Assembly (NCBI RefSeq): GCF_001612985.1
Contig: NZ_BDBM01000064.1
Span: 1-43,737 of the forward strand
DNA: 43,737 bases
From: Nocardia gamkensis NBRC 108242
GTDB lineage: Bacteria > Actinomycetota > Actinomycetes > Mycobacteriales > Mycobacteriaceae
Direction of reading: 5' to 3'
The translations under genes were made by a program, and so were the position numbers. The first letter of the stretch is position 1. Each line of letters begins with the position of its first letter. This document shows positions 1-10,377 of this stretch, one piece after another. Below the pieces are notes generated by a model. It saw only the letters and a program-made list of their open reading frames with translations, was not told where the DNA came from and made no database searches.

Positions 1-1037
1 AGGCCCGCCGCCAGCTCCGCCTCGATCCGGGCCACCTCGCCGCGCCAGTCGCGCGAGCGCAGCAACTCGATCGACGCGACGGCGACCGCGCAGGCCAGCG
101 GGTTGCCCATAAACGTGGGACCGTGCATGAGCCCGCCGTGCGCCGCGCTGATCGTCTCGGCGATCCGCGTGGTGCACAGCGCGGCGGCGAGGGTGAGATA
201 GCCGCCGGTCAGCGCTTTGCCGACGCACATCACATCCGGGCTCACCCCGGCCACGTCGGCCGCGAACAGCGTTCCGGTGCGGCCGAATCCGGTCGCGATC
301 TCGTCGAAGACCAGCAGCACGCCGTGTTCGTCGCACAGCCTGCGCAGGTCGGTGAGATAGCCGGGGTGGTGCCAGCGCATCCCGCCCGCACCCTGGACGA
401 GCGGCTCCACGACGACCGCCGCGAGCTCGCCCGCGTGCGCGGCGATCAGGCGCTCCAGTTCCGCCGCGTACTCCGGCCGGTACTCGCTCGGCGGCACCGG
501 CGCGAACACCTGGTTCACCAGGATGTCGGTCCACAGCGAGTGCATGCCGCCCTCGGGGTCGCACACGCTCATCGGCGTGAACGTGTCGCCGTGGTACCCG
601 CCGCGCCAGGTGAGCAGCCGCCGCTTCTCCGGCTTGCCCAGCGAGCGCCAGTACTGCAGGCACATCTTCACGGCGACCTCGACCGACACCGAGCCGGAGT
701 CGCACAGGAACACTTTGTCCAGTCCGGCCGGTGTCGATTCGACCAGCAGTTCGGCCAGCCGGGCCGCGGGCTCGTGGGTGAGCCCGCCGAACATCACGTG
801 ACTCATCCGCCGCGACTGGTCGACCAGCGCGGCGTCGAGCACCGGATGCCGGTAACCGTGGATGGCGGCCCACCAGGAACTCATGCCGTCGACCACCTCG
901 CGGCCGTCTGCCAAGGTCAGCCTGGTGCCCGCGGCGGCAGTCACCACCAGCGGTTCGGTCGTCGCGGGGAAACCACCGTAGGGATGCCAGACGTGTTCGG
1001 CGTCGAGTGCGGTGATCTCGTCGGGGGTCAGTGCCAC
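1..1037 (-). CDS. bioA: Adenosylmethionine-8-amino-7-oxononanoate aminotransferase (BioA), 3' end outside window
   Basis: PLP-dependent class III aminotransferase that makes 7,8-diaminopelargonate (DAPA) from KAPA using SAM as amino donor, in biotin synthesis. Seen: N-terminal HVWHPYGGF, DGMSSWWAAIHGYRHP (about residues 50-65), the LCDSGSVSVEVAVKM cofactor region (111-125), TWRGGYHGDT (143-152), VFDEIATGFGRTG (243-255) and the Schiff-base lysine in CVGKALTGGYLT (K274). About 345 residues are present of a usual ~430, so the C-terminus lies beyond base 1. The GTG start is chosen because the protein begins VALTPDEITALDAEHVW and AGGA lies 7-8 nt upstream. Start confidence is good; family assignment is very secure from motifs. 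A BioQ-like dyad lies 39 bp upstream. Confidence 0.95.
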   Translation of the reverse strand, partial: MALTPDEITALDAEHVWHPYGGFPATTEPLVVTAAAGTRLTLADGREVVDGMSSWWAAIHGYRHPVLDAALVDQSRRMSHVMFGGLTHEPAARLAELLVESTPAGLDKVFLCDSGSVSVEVAVKMCLQYWRSLGKPEKRRLLTWRGGYHGDTFTPMSVCDPEGGMHSLWTDILVNQVFAPVPPSEYRPEYAAELERLIAAHAGELAAVVVEPLVQGAGGMRWHHPGYLTDLRRLCDEHGVLLVFDEIATGFGRTGTLFAADVAGVSPDVMCVGKALTGGYLTLAAALCTTRIAETISAAHGGLMHGPTFMGNPLACAVAVASIELLRSRDWRGEVARIEAELAAG

Positions 1038-1075
1038 AGGAATCCTCGCGTCACGGCCCCGGCCGTCCGGGGCGG

Positions 1076-1092
1076 CTTGAACGCCGTTCAAG
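1076..1092. promoter_or_regulatory. Putative BioQ operator upstream of bioA
   Basis: CTTGAACGCCGTTCAAG is a perfect 7-3-7 inverted repeat between bioA and the MarR gene, 39 bp upstream of the bioA start. BioQ, the TetR-type biotin repressor of corynebacteria and mycobacteria, is known to bind a TGAAC-N3-GTTAC type palindrome, and this site matches that core (TGAAC-GCC-GTTCA). Function is inferred from this match and the position. Confidence 0.75.
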
Positions 1093-1246
1093 TTAGCACC
1101 GAACTGGACGGGGACGCCCATCGCCCACCGCCAACGGCTATCGCCCACGACCCACAGCCCATCGCCCCACCCACCGCATCAGCGTCGGCACCGGCACCGG
1201 CACCGGCGCTCTCAGCCGAGGACGTGCGCTTCGCCACCGCGGCGGG

Positions 1247-1693
1247 TCATTCGTCGGCCATGCCCCCCGCCAGCACCGCCGCCGCTCGAGCCAGCGCCGC
1301 ACGCGTCTCCGCGAGGCGGCGCTCACCCAACGCCTGCGCCACCGTCCGCTCTAGCTGGTGGATTCGCTGCTCCGCCACGTCCAGCGCGGCCCGGCCCACC
1401 TCGGTGACCAGCACCACCCGCGCCCGCCGGTCGGCGGGGTCGACTCGGCGCCGCACGAGTCCGCGGCGTTCCAGATACGTCACCAGCTCCCCCATCGACT
1501 GCTGCGTCATCCCGGCCGCCTCGGCGAGCGCCGTGATCCGCGACCCTGCGGGGTCCAGGTAGCGGAACACCGCGTAGTGCGCAGGTCGCAGCCGGTCGTC
1601 CAGCCGCGCGCGCAGTTCGTCGTTCAGCGCGCGCTCGTAGGCGGCGGTGGCCTGGCTGAGCAACTTCAGCAGCGTCGGTTCACCCGTTGACAT
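1247..1693 (-). CDS. MarR-family transcriptional regulator
   Basis: A 148-residue winged-helix regulator. Seen: helix-rich N-terminus, ALAEAAGMTQQSMGELVTYL as the recognition-helix region (about residues 54-73), the wing RRVDPADRRARVVLVTE (about 79-95) and a C-terminal dimerisation helix ending GGMADE. The ATG giving MSTGEPTLLKLL is preferred to an in-frame start 48 nt upstream, which would read through the divergent promoter. It is divergent from a cupin gene with only 29 bp between the two start codons, and that gap holds a perfect dyad, so it probably represses itself and the cupin gene. The ligand cannot be told from sequence. Confidence 0.88.
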   Translation of the reverse strand: MSTGEPTLLKLLSQATAAYERALNDELRARLDDRLRPAHYAVFRYLDPAGSRITALAEAAGMTQQSMGELVTYLERRGLVRRRVDPADRRARVVLVTEVGRAALDVAEQRIHQLERTVAQALGERRLAETRAALARAAAVLAGGMADE

Positions 1694-1698
1694 ATTAC

Positions 1699-1711
1699 AA
1701 AGGTTACCTTT
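1699..1711. promoter_or_regulatory. Putative MarR operator
   Basis: AAAGGT-T-ACCTTT is a perfect 6-1-6 dyad, with further A/T pairs outside, in the 29-bp gap between the divergent MarR and cupin genes. The gap is AT-rich against its surroundings. Binding here would block both transcripts. Both mRNAs must be nearly leaderless, because no good Shine-Dalgarno fits in front of the cupin ATG. Confidence 0.6.
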
Positions 1712-1722
1712 ATATCTGGAAT

Positions 1723-2271
1723 ATGCGAACCGGCCCCACACTGACCTTCCGCAACGGGCACCGAGTCACCCTTGTGGCGCACAGCGCCGACGAACAGGGC
1801 CCGTACCTGCGGCTGGAGCACGTGCTGCCACGAGCGGAACGTCAGGCCGGCCCACATTGGCATCCGGTGCTCGCCGAGCGATGGACGGTCCGGGAAGGCC
1901 GGCTCCGGTTCCGGATCGACGGCGTGCAGATCTTTGCCTGCGCCGGCGACACGGTGACGGCGCCCGCGGGCACGGTGCACGAGTTCCACAGCGCGGCCCC
2001 CGGAACGGTGGTCGATCACGAGATCCGGCCGCCACTGCGGCACTGGGAGATGTTCCGGCTCTGGCACAACCTGGATCGCGCGGGGAAGACGACGTCGTCG
2101 CGGGTGCCCCGCGATCCGCTCGCCCTCGCCCTGCTGTGGGATTACCAGGATGGTTACCTGGCCGGCGTGCCGGCCGTACTCCAACGGGCCGCACTCGGCG
2201 GTCTCGCGCGCGTCGCGGTACGTCTCGGCTACCGCCGCCGCTGGTTGGAAAACCCCTCCGACCTCCCCTGA
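1723..2271 (+). CDS. Cupin-domain protein
   Basis: A 182-residue protein with a single cupin fold in the first ~115 residues. Cupin motif 1 is HWHPVLAERWTVREGRLRFR, and motif 2 is AGDTVTAPAGTVHEF. The His/Glu/His set suggests metal binding. After residue ~115 is a helical tail (HWEMFRLWHNLDRAGK through LWDYQDGYLAGVPAVLQR), as in cupins annotated as conserved proteins next to MarR/TetR genes. The ATG giving MRTGPTLTF is used. A longer in-frame start 36 nt upstream would cover the operator and is unlikely. The substrate is unknown; linkage to the divergent MarR gene suggests inducible expression. Confidence 0.85.
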   Translation: MRTGPTLTFRNGHRVTLVAHSADEQGPYLRLEHVLPRAERQAGPHWHPVLAERWTVREGRLRFRIDGVQIFACAGDTVTAPAGTVHEFHSAAPGTVVDHEIRPPLRHWEMFRLWHNLDRAGKTTSSRVPRDPLALALLWDYQDGYLAGVPAVLQRAALGGLARVAVRLGYRRRWLENPSDLP

Positions 2272-2330
2272 TCCGGTCGGCCGGAACCACCCGCACTGCG
2301 GAATTCCCGGCTGGCGCTACTGTCGTTGCC

Positions 2331-4451
<2,121 letters not shown>

Positions 4452-4456
4452 CCAGA

Positions 4457-6895
4457 ATGCCGATGAACCCACCCGATTCCACCGAGATGCACGTGACCGA
4501 CCCGGTATCGCTGCGCCGCAAGCCCGCCCGCCAGACGACGATCCGCAGCGCCTACCGGCTCCAGCTACGACCGGACACACTGACCTTCGCCGAAGCGCGC
4601 GCCATCGCGGAATACCTTCAGCAACTGGGTATTTCGCACCTCTACCTCTCACCGATCCTGACCGCCACGCACGGCTCGACGCACGGCTACGACGTCACCG
4701 ACCCGACCACGGTCTCCGCGGCCCTGGGCGGGCCGACCGGGCTCAAGGCCCTCGCCGACGAGGTGCGCAGCCGCGGCATGGGACTGATCGTGGACTTGGT
4801 GCCCAATCACGTCGGCGTGGCCGATCCGCGACAGAACGCCTGGTGGTGGGACGTCCTGCGGAACGGTCAAGAGTCCAGGTTCGCGCCGTACTTCGACATC
4901 GACTGGAGTCCCGGCAACGGCGCGGGCGGACGGCTGGCGCTGCCGGTGTTGCAGAGCGAGAACGATCCGGCCGCCTTGACCGTGGACCGCTCCGGCGCCG
5001 AACCCATGCTCGCGCTGCACGATCTGCGTTTCCCGATCGCGCCGGGCACCGACGGCGACAACGCCCTGCGCATCCACGACAAGCAGCACTACCGCCTGGT
5101 GAGCTGGAAGGCCGGGCTGTGCACCTACCGGCGGTTCTTCGCGGTCAGCAGCCTGGCCGCGATCCGGCAGGAGAACTCCGAGGTCTTCGAGGTCACCCAC
5201 CGGGAACTCGCCGCGTGGTGCGAGCACGACCTGATCGACGGCGTGCGCATCGACCATCCGGACGGTCTGGCCGATCCGGCAGGCTATCTGACCCGGCTGC
5301 GCAGGCTGATCGGCCCGCACCGGTTGCTGCTGGTGGAGAAGATCCTGGCCAACCGCGAGCCGTTGGACGCGACGCTGCCGATCGACGGCACCACCGGCTA
5401 CGAGGCGCTGGCCGATTTCGGCGGCGTGCTCATCGATCCGCGCGGGGAACATGCGCTCACCGAACTGTCGCGCCGGGTCGCCGGGCACGGCAGCGACCGG
5501 GCCTGGATCGGCGAGACCGAGCACCGGATCAAGCGGGCGGTCGCGGAAACCATTCTGACGCCGGAGATCCGGCGGCTGGTCGCCGCCATCAAACAGGATG
5601 CGAACGCCGAGAGCTTCGACACCATGGCGCTGACCAACGCCACCATCGAGGTGCTGGCGTTCATGCCGGTGTACCGGGCCGACTACGCACCGCTGGCCGG
5701 GATGGCGGGCGCGGTGATCGCCGAGGTGGAGAAGCGCAACAGCGAGCTCACCGCGCCGCTGGCGGTCCTGGTCGCGGCGCTGGCCGCCGACGGGGCCGCG
5801 GCGGTGCGCTTCAGCCAGGTCTGCGGCGCGGTGACCGCGAAGGCGGTCGAGGACACCATGTTCTATCAGGCCGCGCGGCTGGTCTCGTTGCAGGAGGTCG
5901 GCGGCAACCCGGCGCGTTTCGGTCACTCGCTCAACGAGTTCCACCTGTCCAACAGCCAGCGCGCGCAGCTGTGGCCCGCGACCTTGACCACGCTGTCCAC
6001 GCACGACACCAAACGCGGCGAGGACGTGCGCGCCCGTATCGGCGTCCTGTCCCAGGCCGCGGAGACCTGGGCGCGCAACGTCGACTCCTGGCTGGAGACC
6101 GCTCCGGCGCCGGACGGCGCGACGGCGCTGTTCCTGCTACAGAACATGTTCGGGGTGTGGCCCGCGGACGGCAGACCCGCCGCCTCGGTGCCCGGCCTGC
6201 GCGAACGCCTGCACGCGTTCGCCGAGAAAGCGATCAGGGAGGCGAACACCAAGACCTCCTGGGAGGAGCCGGACGCCGAGTTCGAGTCCGCCGTGCACGC
6301 GTGGCTGGACGTGGTGATCGACGGGCCGGTGGGCTCCGAACTCGGCGACCTGGTGCACGAGCTGGCCCCGCACGCCTGGTCGGACTCGCTGTCGCAGAAA
6401 CTGCTGCAACTGTGCGGACCGGGCATCCCGGACGTCTACCAGGGCTGTGAGCTGTGGGAGGACTCCCTCGTCGACCCGGACAACCGCAGGCCGGTGGACT
6501 TCGCCGCCCGCGCGGGCATGCTCCAGTCGCTCACCGGCACACCGGCGCTGGACACCACCGGCGCGGCGAAGATGTGGATCGTCGCCTACGCGCTGTGGCT
6601 GCGCCGCGAACGTCCCGATTGCTTCGTCGGCGGCACCTACCGGCCGCTGTTCGCCACCGGCGACCACGCGGCCAAGGTGGTGTCGTATGCCCGCGGCCGC
6701 ACCGGTGAGCCGCCCGAGGTCATCGTCGCCGCCACCCGGCACAGCGTGAGCCTGGCCGAGACCGGGTGGGGCGATACGTTCCTCGACCTGCCCGCGGGCA
6801 GCTGGACCGACCGGTTGACCGGCCACACCTTCCAGGGCCGGGCCAGGCTGGAGAAGATGTTCGGCAGGCTGCCCGTCGCGCTACTGGTGCGCTGA
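4457..6895 (+). CDS. treY: Malto-oligosyltrehalose synthase (TreY)
   Basis: GH13 enzyme (812 aa) that turns the reducing-end alpha-1,4 bond of a maltodextrin into the alpha,alpha-1,1 bond of trehalose; TreZ then releases trehalose. Seen: YRLQLRPDTLTFAEAR and LYLSPILTATHGSTHGYDV near the N-terminus, DLVPNHVGV, the catalytic region IDGVRIDHPDGLADP, LLLVEKIL and the late TreY signature LSTHDTKRGEDVRARIGVLS. The C-terminal part includes GPGIPDVYQGCELWEDSLVDPDNRRPVD. The start could be this ATG or the ATG two codons later. Its 3' end overlaps the convergent DUF2235 gene by 15 bp, leaving no room for a separate terminator. Confidence 0.96.
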   Translation: MPMNPPDSTEMHVTDPVSLRRKPARQTTIRSAYRLQLRPDTLTFAEARAIAEYLQQLGISHLYLSPILTATHGSTHGYDVTDPTTVSAALGGPTGLKALADEVRSRGMGLIVDLVPNHVGVADPRQNAWWWDVLRNGQESRFAPYFDIDWSPGNGAGGRLALPVLQSENDPAALTVDRSGAEPMLALHDLRFPIAPGTDGDNALRIHDKQHYRLVSWKAGLCTYRRFFAVSSLAAIRQENSEVFEVTHRELAAWCEHDLIDGVRIDHPDGLADPAGYLTRLRRLIGPHRLLLVEKILANREPLDATLPIDGTTGYEALADFGGVLIDPRGEHALTELSRRVAGHGSDRAWIGETEHRIKRAVAETILTPEIRRLVAAIKQDANAESFDTMALTNATIEVLAFMPVYRADYAPLAGMAGAVIAEVEKRNSELTAPLAVLVAALAADGAAAVRFSQVCGAVTAKAVEDTMFYQAARLVSLQEVGGNPARFGHSLNEFHLSNSQRAQLWPATLTTLSTHDTKRGEDVRARIGVLSQAAETWARNVDSWLETAPAPDGATALFLLQNMFGVWPADGRPAASVPGLRERLHAFAEKAIREANTKTSWEEPDAEFESAVHAWLDVVIDGPVGSELGDLVHELAPHAWSDSLSQKLLQLCGPGIPDVYQGCELWEDSLVDPDNRRPVDFAARAGMLQSLTGTPALDTTGAAKMWIVAYALWLRRERPDCFVGGTYRPLFATGDHAAKVVSYARGRTGEPPEVIVAATRHSVSLAETGWGDTFLDLPAGSWTDRLTGHTFQGRARLEKMFGRLPVALLVR

Positions 6896-8095
6896 GAGCT
6901 CGAGCGGGGGCGGTGCGTCGGGCACCGCGGGAACCCGCTCGAGTTCCTTCGCGAAAACGCCGCGCACCTGCTCGAAGGTTTTCTCCGGGATCACGCCGCC
7001 CAGCTCTTCGCGCCAGCGCCGCAGATTCGCGGGCTGGTAGTCCAGCGCGTCCTGCGTGCTGACCGACAGCCGGACGCCCTGATCGGTGGGCGTGGCGATC
7101 CGCCGCCAGGAATCCCAGTGGAAGCGGCGGCTGCGTGGATTGCGCAGGGTGCGCAGCAGATTCAGGATGCGGTAGCCGATGCTCAGCGAATCGTGCAGCC
7201 GCATGTGATCGCCCTTGGTGGTGTCGCAGCGCTTGGACAGCGCGTCCAGCCGATCCCGGTCGAAGGCCAGCCCGACCGACTCCGCCTCCCGGACCATCCA
7301 CTGCAACGTCGCGTCGGACAGGCCGCATTCGGCGTAGCCGCCGCCGATATCGGTGTGCACGCCGGGGAACCACACCTGCTTGACCCGCTCGAAACCGCGC
7401 CGGTACTTCACGGTCGGTTCGACCGGCACCTCCCACAGCGACGGTTCGAAGTTGCGCCGCCGTTCATCGATGGCCAGCGCCTGGCGGGCGCAGTGCACGT
7501 GGCGGGAGAGCTTGACGTCGTGGAAGCGGTGCCGCAGCGAGGTGACGCCGGGGACGCCCAGCGCGCCGACGGTATCGAACACGCCGAGGAAGTCGATCTT
7601 CGCTCTCCTGCAATTCTTCCGGCGGAACTCCTGCCATTCCTCCGGCTCGGCCGGATCCGGGTCCTCGGGCGTCGGCGCGGGCGGGCGCTGCCGATAGATG
7701 CGCAAGGCGTCCGGGTACTTGCCCGCGATCATCGCCTCCGGGGTCATGATCCCGATCCGGCTGATCAGACCGGCCAGGCTGCGCGCGGTGAAGGCGCCGC
7801 GACTGAAGCCGAAGATGTAGATCTCGTCGCCCTTTTCCCAGTTCAGGGCCAGATGCCAGTAGGCGGACGACAGGTTCGCCTCGAGTCCGAGTCCGAAGGC
7901 GCCGCCCAGGAGGCGATCGCTGAGGAAACCGCGGGCGCCCGGGCCGGAGACGTAGGTGACCCACTGCTGGATCGTCTCCCCCGCCGGGCCCGGCGCGTCG
8001 AAGCGGATCGTCTGCGCGATCTTGACGATGTTCGACACCGTGCTGCTCGATTCGGCCTTCCAGGTGCCGTCGCAACATACAACGAGACGTTTCAT
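6881..8095 (-). CDS. DUF2235 alpha/beta-hydrolase domain protein
   Basis: A 404-residue protein. It starts MKRLVVCCDGTWK, typical of DUF2235, the same fold as the Tle1-type phospholipase domain. Seen: nucleophile elbow GFSRG (S98), FLGVFDTVGALGVPG, and the acid region VWFPGVHTDIGGGYAE. GGGAGGA lies 8 nt before the ATG, which decides the start over one 27 nt upstream. No signal peptide or type VI secretion gene is nearby, so a stand-alone intracellular hydrolase/esterase is more likely than a secreted effector. Its substrate is unknown. It is convergent with treY, with a 15-bp overlap. Confidence 0.85.
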   Translation of the reverse strand: MKRLVVCCDGTWKAESSSTVSNIVKIAQTIRFDAPGPAGETIQQWVTYVSGPGARGFLSDRLLGGAFGLGLEANLSSAYWHLALNWEKGDEIYIFGFSRGAFTARSLAGLISRIGIMTPEAMIAGKYPDALRIYRQRPPAPTPEDPDPAEPEEWQEFRRKNCRRAKIDFLGVFDTVGALGVPGVTSLRHRFHDVKLSRHVHCARQALAIDERRRNFEPSLWEVPVEPTVKYRRGFERVKQVWFPGVHTDIGGGYAECGLSDATLQWMVREAESVGLAFDRDRLDALSKRCDTTKGDHMRLHDSLSIGYRILNLLRTLRNPRSRRFHWDSWRRIATPTDQGVRLSVSTQDALDYQPANLRRWREELGGVIPEKTFEQVRGVFAKELERVPAVPDAPPPLELSAHQ

Positions 8096-8188
8096 GCGCT
8101 GATCCTCCCGCTGCTGTCCCACCGAAACCCGCGTATTCCACTACTCGAATTCATCGTGTGGGACGCGAAAGCGTTAATGCAGAGAGAG

Positions 8189-8422
8189 CTACGGCGTGTC
8201 GCCGGGCCGCTCGCCCAGACCTGCGAGCGCCATGCCGATCAGCCACCGGGCCGCCGCGAGCGCTGCCGCCGCCAGCACCGCGATCTGCGGCGAGCCCGTG
8301 ATCAGGACCAGGACGAGGCAGCTCGCCAGCCCGACGACGAGTGCGTCGAGCTTGTAGGCCGGCCACGCGCTACCGGCGATGTCGATCGTGGTGCCGCGCG
8401 CCGAAGAGTGAACGACCGCCAT
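8189..8422 (-). CDS. Small membrane protein, unknown function
   Basis: A 77-residue ORF. After a polar start (MAVVHSSARGTTIDIAGSAW) it has two hydrophobic stretches, LDALVVGLASCLVLVLITG (about residues 28-46) and IAVLAAAALAAARWLIGMAL (about 50-69), consistent with a two-helix hairpin in the membrane. GAGGAG directly abuts the ATG, which is unusually close, so the true start may differ. It is divergent from the nitroreductase gene, with 87 bp between starts. No family is recognised. Confidence 0.55.
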   Translation of the reverse strand: MAVVHSSARGTTIDIAGSAWPAYKLDALVVGLASCLVLVLITGSPQIAVLAAAALAAARWLIGMALAGLGERPGDTP

Positions 8423-8509
8423 CTCCTCAGGGTAGTCGGAATCAGAAGTTCGGGCCAGCGAACTTTTGTCGCAGGGAACACACCGATTAGCCGCGGTGTT
8501 GCGGCAGAC

Positions 8510-8944
8510 ATGCCACTGATAGGTGAATACGAACCGAGCACATCCGACTGGGCCCGCGAGCAAGCCGAGAAGTACGAGAACTCCGGCGGCACCGAGGGCG
8601 CGACCATGCAGGGCAAGCCCATCATCCTGCTCACCACCAAGGGCGCGAAGAGCGGCAAGCTGCGCAAGACGCCGCTGATGCGAGTCGAGCACAACGGCGA
8701 GTACGCCGTGGTCGCCTCCTTGGGCGGCGCGCCGAAGCACCCCGTCTGGTACTACAACATCAAGGCCGAACCGCACGTGGAGTTGCGCGACGGAGCGGTC
8801 AACAAGGACTACACCGCGCGCGAGGTCTTCGGCGAGGAGAAGGCGCAGTGGTGGGAGCGCGCGGTCGAGGTGTGGCCGGACTATGCGAACTACCAGACCA
8901 AGACCGATCGTCAGATCCCCGTCTTCGTCCTCACGCCCAGGTAG
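8510..8944 (+). CDS. Nitroreductase-family deazaflavin (F420)-dependent oxidoreductase
   Basis: A 144-residue protein of the Ddn/Rv1558-like family (split beta-barrel). Seen: MQGKPIILLTTKGAKSGKLR (core strand and phosphate-binding GxxSGKxR), RKTPLMRVEHNGEYAVVAS, GGAPKHPVWYYNIKAEPHVE and a C-terminal VFVLTPR. These are diagnostic motifs of F420H2-dependent quinone or nitro reductases. The ATG starting MPLIGEYEPSTSDWARE matches the usual N-terminus. It lies 67 bp before ilvA in the same direction, the same neighbour order as Rv1558-Rv1559 (ilvA) in M. tuberculosis. F420 dependence is inferred from family. Confidence 0.9.
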   Translation: MPLIGEYEPSTSDWAREQAEKYENSGGTEGATMQGKPIILLTTKGAKSGKLRKTPLMRVEHNGEYAVVASLGGAPKHPVWYYNIKAEPHVELRDGAVNKDYTAREVFGEEKAQWWERAVEVWPDYANYQTKTDRQIPVFVLTPR

Positions 8945-8955
8945 TTTCCTACGCA

Positions 8956-8979
8956 GGTGGCCAGCGTGTCACGGCCACC
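8956..8979 (+). terminator. Short hairpin between nitroreductase gene and ilvA
   Basis: GGTGGCC (8956-8962) pairs with GGCCACC (8973-8979) around a 10-nt loop, directly after the nitroreductase stop and 32 bp before the ilvA start. There is no T-tract. It could be a weak terminator or a leader structure of ilvA. Confidence 0.35.
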
Positions 8980-9011
8980 CGCCGCAGCTCACCGGCGCGA
9001 CGGGTGGCACC

Positions 9012-10376
9012 ATGACTGGGGTGTCCAATCCGCTTGATGTCCTCGACGCATTGTCCGCTTCTCGCCCCGCGCTCACCGCGGACGAGATCGATGCTGCCGC
9101 CAAGCGAATTGCCGACGTCATCGATCCGACCCCGCTCCAGCACAGCGAGCGGCTGTCCAAGCTCACCGGGGCGAGCGTCTATCTGAAACGCGAAGACCTC
9201 GGCGCGGTCCGCTCCTACAAGTTGCGCGGCGCCTACAACCTGGTGATCCAGCTGACCGAGGCCGAACGCGCCGCGGGCGTGGTCGCGGCCAGCGCGGGCA
9301 ACCACGCCCAAGGCGTCGCGTTCGCCTGTCAGACGATGGGGATCAAGGGCCGCATCTACGTCCCGACCACGACACCGAAGCAGAAGCGCGACCGCATCCG
9401 GGTGCACGGCGGCGAGTTCGTCGAGCTGATCGCGGTCGGCGAGACCTACGACGCCGCCGCCGCGGCCGCCGCCGCCGACGTGGAACGCACCGGCGCGACC
9501 ATGGTGCCGCCGTTCGACGACGCGCGCACTGCCGCCGGTCAGGGCACCATCGCCGCGGAGATCCTGGAGCAATTGGACGCAACGCCGGACCTGGTGATCG
9601 TGCCGGTGGGCGGCGGCGGCTGTCTGGCCGGTATCGGCACCTACCTGCGGGCGCGTTCCCCGCGCACCGCCATCCTGGGCGTGGAGCCCGCGGGCGCGGC
9701 CTCCATGACCGCGGCCCTGGTGGCGGGCGGTCCGGTCACGCTGCCGGAGATCGACCCCTTCGTGGACGGCGCCGCGGTGCGCCGGGTCGGCGCCGTGCCG
9801 TACGCCGCGGTGGCCGGATTCGGCGGGCGAGTGGTCTCGCACGCCTCGCTGCCGCTGCTGACCGTCACCGAATCGCCCAGGGGCGCGGGCGCTTTCCAGA
9901 TGATGCAGGTCGACGAGGGCGCGATCTGCACGACCATGCTCGATCTGTACCAAAACGAGGGCATCATCGCCGAGCCCGCCGGCGCGCTCACCACGACGGC
10001 GCTGGCGGAGATCAGCGTGGAGCCCGGGTCGACGGTGGTGTGCCTGGTGTCCGGCGGCAACAACGACGTGTCCCGTTACGGCGAGATCATCGAGCGCTCG
10101 CTGGTGCACAGCGGCCTCAAGCACTACTTTCTGGTGGATTTCCCGCAGGAGCCCGGCGCGCTGCGCCGTTTCCTCAACGAGGTGCTCGGCCCCGAGGATG
10201 ACATCACCCTGTTCGAGTACGTCAAGCGCAACAACCGGGAGACGGGCGCGGCGCTGGTCGGCATCGAACTCGGCGCCCCGGACGGCCTGGGGCCGCTGCT
10301 GGAGCGGATGCACCATTCCCCGATCCAGTGCGAGCGCCTCGAGCCCGATTCCCCGGCCTACCGCTACCTGACCTGA
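9012..10376 (+). CDS. ilvA: Threonine dehydratase (biosynthetic), IlvA
   Basis: PLP enzyme (454 aa) converting threonine to 2-oxobutanoate and ammonia, the first step towards isoleucine. Seen: DPTPLQHSERLSKLTG, PLP lysine K70 in VRSYKLRGAYN, SAGNHAQGVAFAC, the phosphate-binding GGGGCLAG loop (about 198-205) and VSGGNNDVSRYGE. A single C-terminal ACT-like domain (KHYFLVDFPQEPGALRRFL onward, about 365-450) makes it the short actinobacterial form, expected to be isoleucine-sensitive. The start is the ATG giving MTGVSNPLDVLDAL. In M. tuberculosis ilvA also sits between an F420-type nitroreductase gene and the treZ side. Confidence 0.95.
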   Translation: MTGVSNPLDVLDALSASRPALTADEIDAAAKRIADVIDPTPLQHSERLSKLTGASVYLKREDLGAVRSYKLRGAYNLVIQLTEAERAAGVVAASAGNHAQGVAFACQTMGIKGRIYVPTTTPKQKRDRIRVHGGEFVELIAVGETYDAAAAAAAADVERTGATMVPPFDDARTAAGQGTIAAEILEQLDATPDLVIVPVGGGGCLAGIGTYLRARSPRTAILGVEPAGAASMTAALVAGGPVTLPEIDPFVDGAAVRRVGAVPYAAVAGFGGRVVSHASLPLLTVTESPRGAGAFQMMQVDEGAICTTMLDLYQNEGIIAEPAGALTTTALAEISVEPGSTVVCLVSGGNNDVSRYGEIIERSLVHSGLKHYFLVDFPQEPGALRRFLNEVLGPEDDITLFEYVKRNNRETGAALVGIELGAPDGLGPLLERMHHSPIQCERLEPDSPAYRYLT

Positions 10377-10377
10377 G

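Noticed and set aside
123..1562. 479-residue open frame on the plus strand over bioA and MarR
   Set aside because: It is a shadow frame, Arg/His/Ala-rich with no domain, against a perfect BioA protein on the other strand.
6881..8095. DUF2235 protein as a type VI secretion phospholipase effector
   Set aside because: No VgrG, PAAR, immunity or other secretion genes are nearby, and actinobacteria lack the system.
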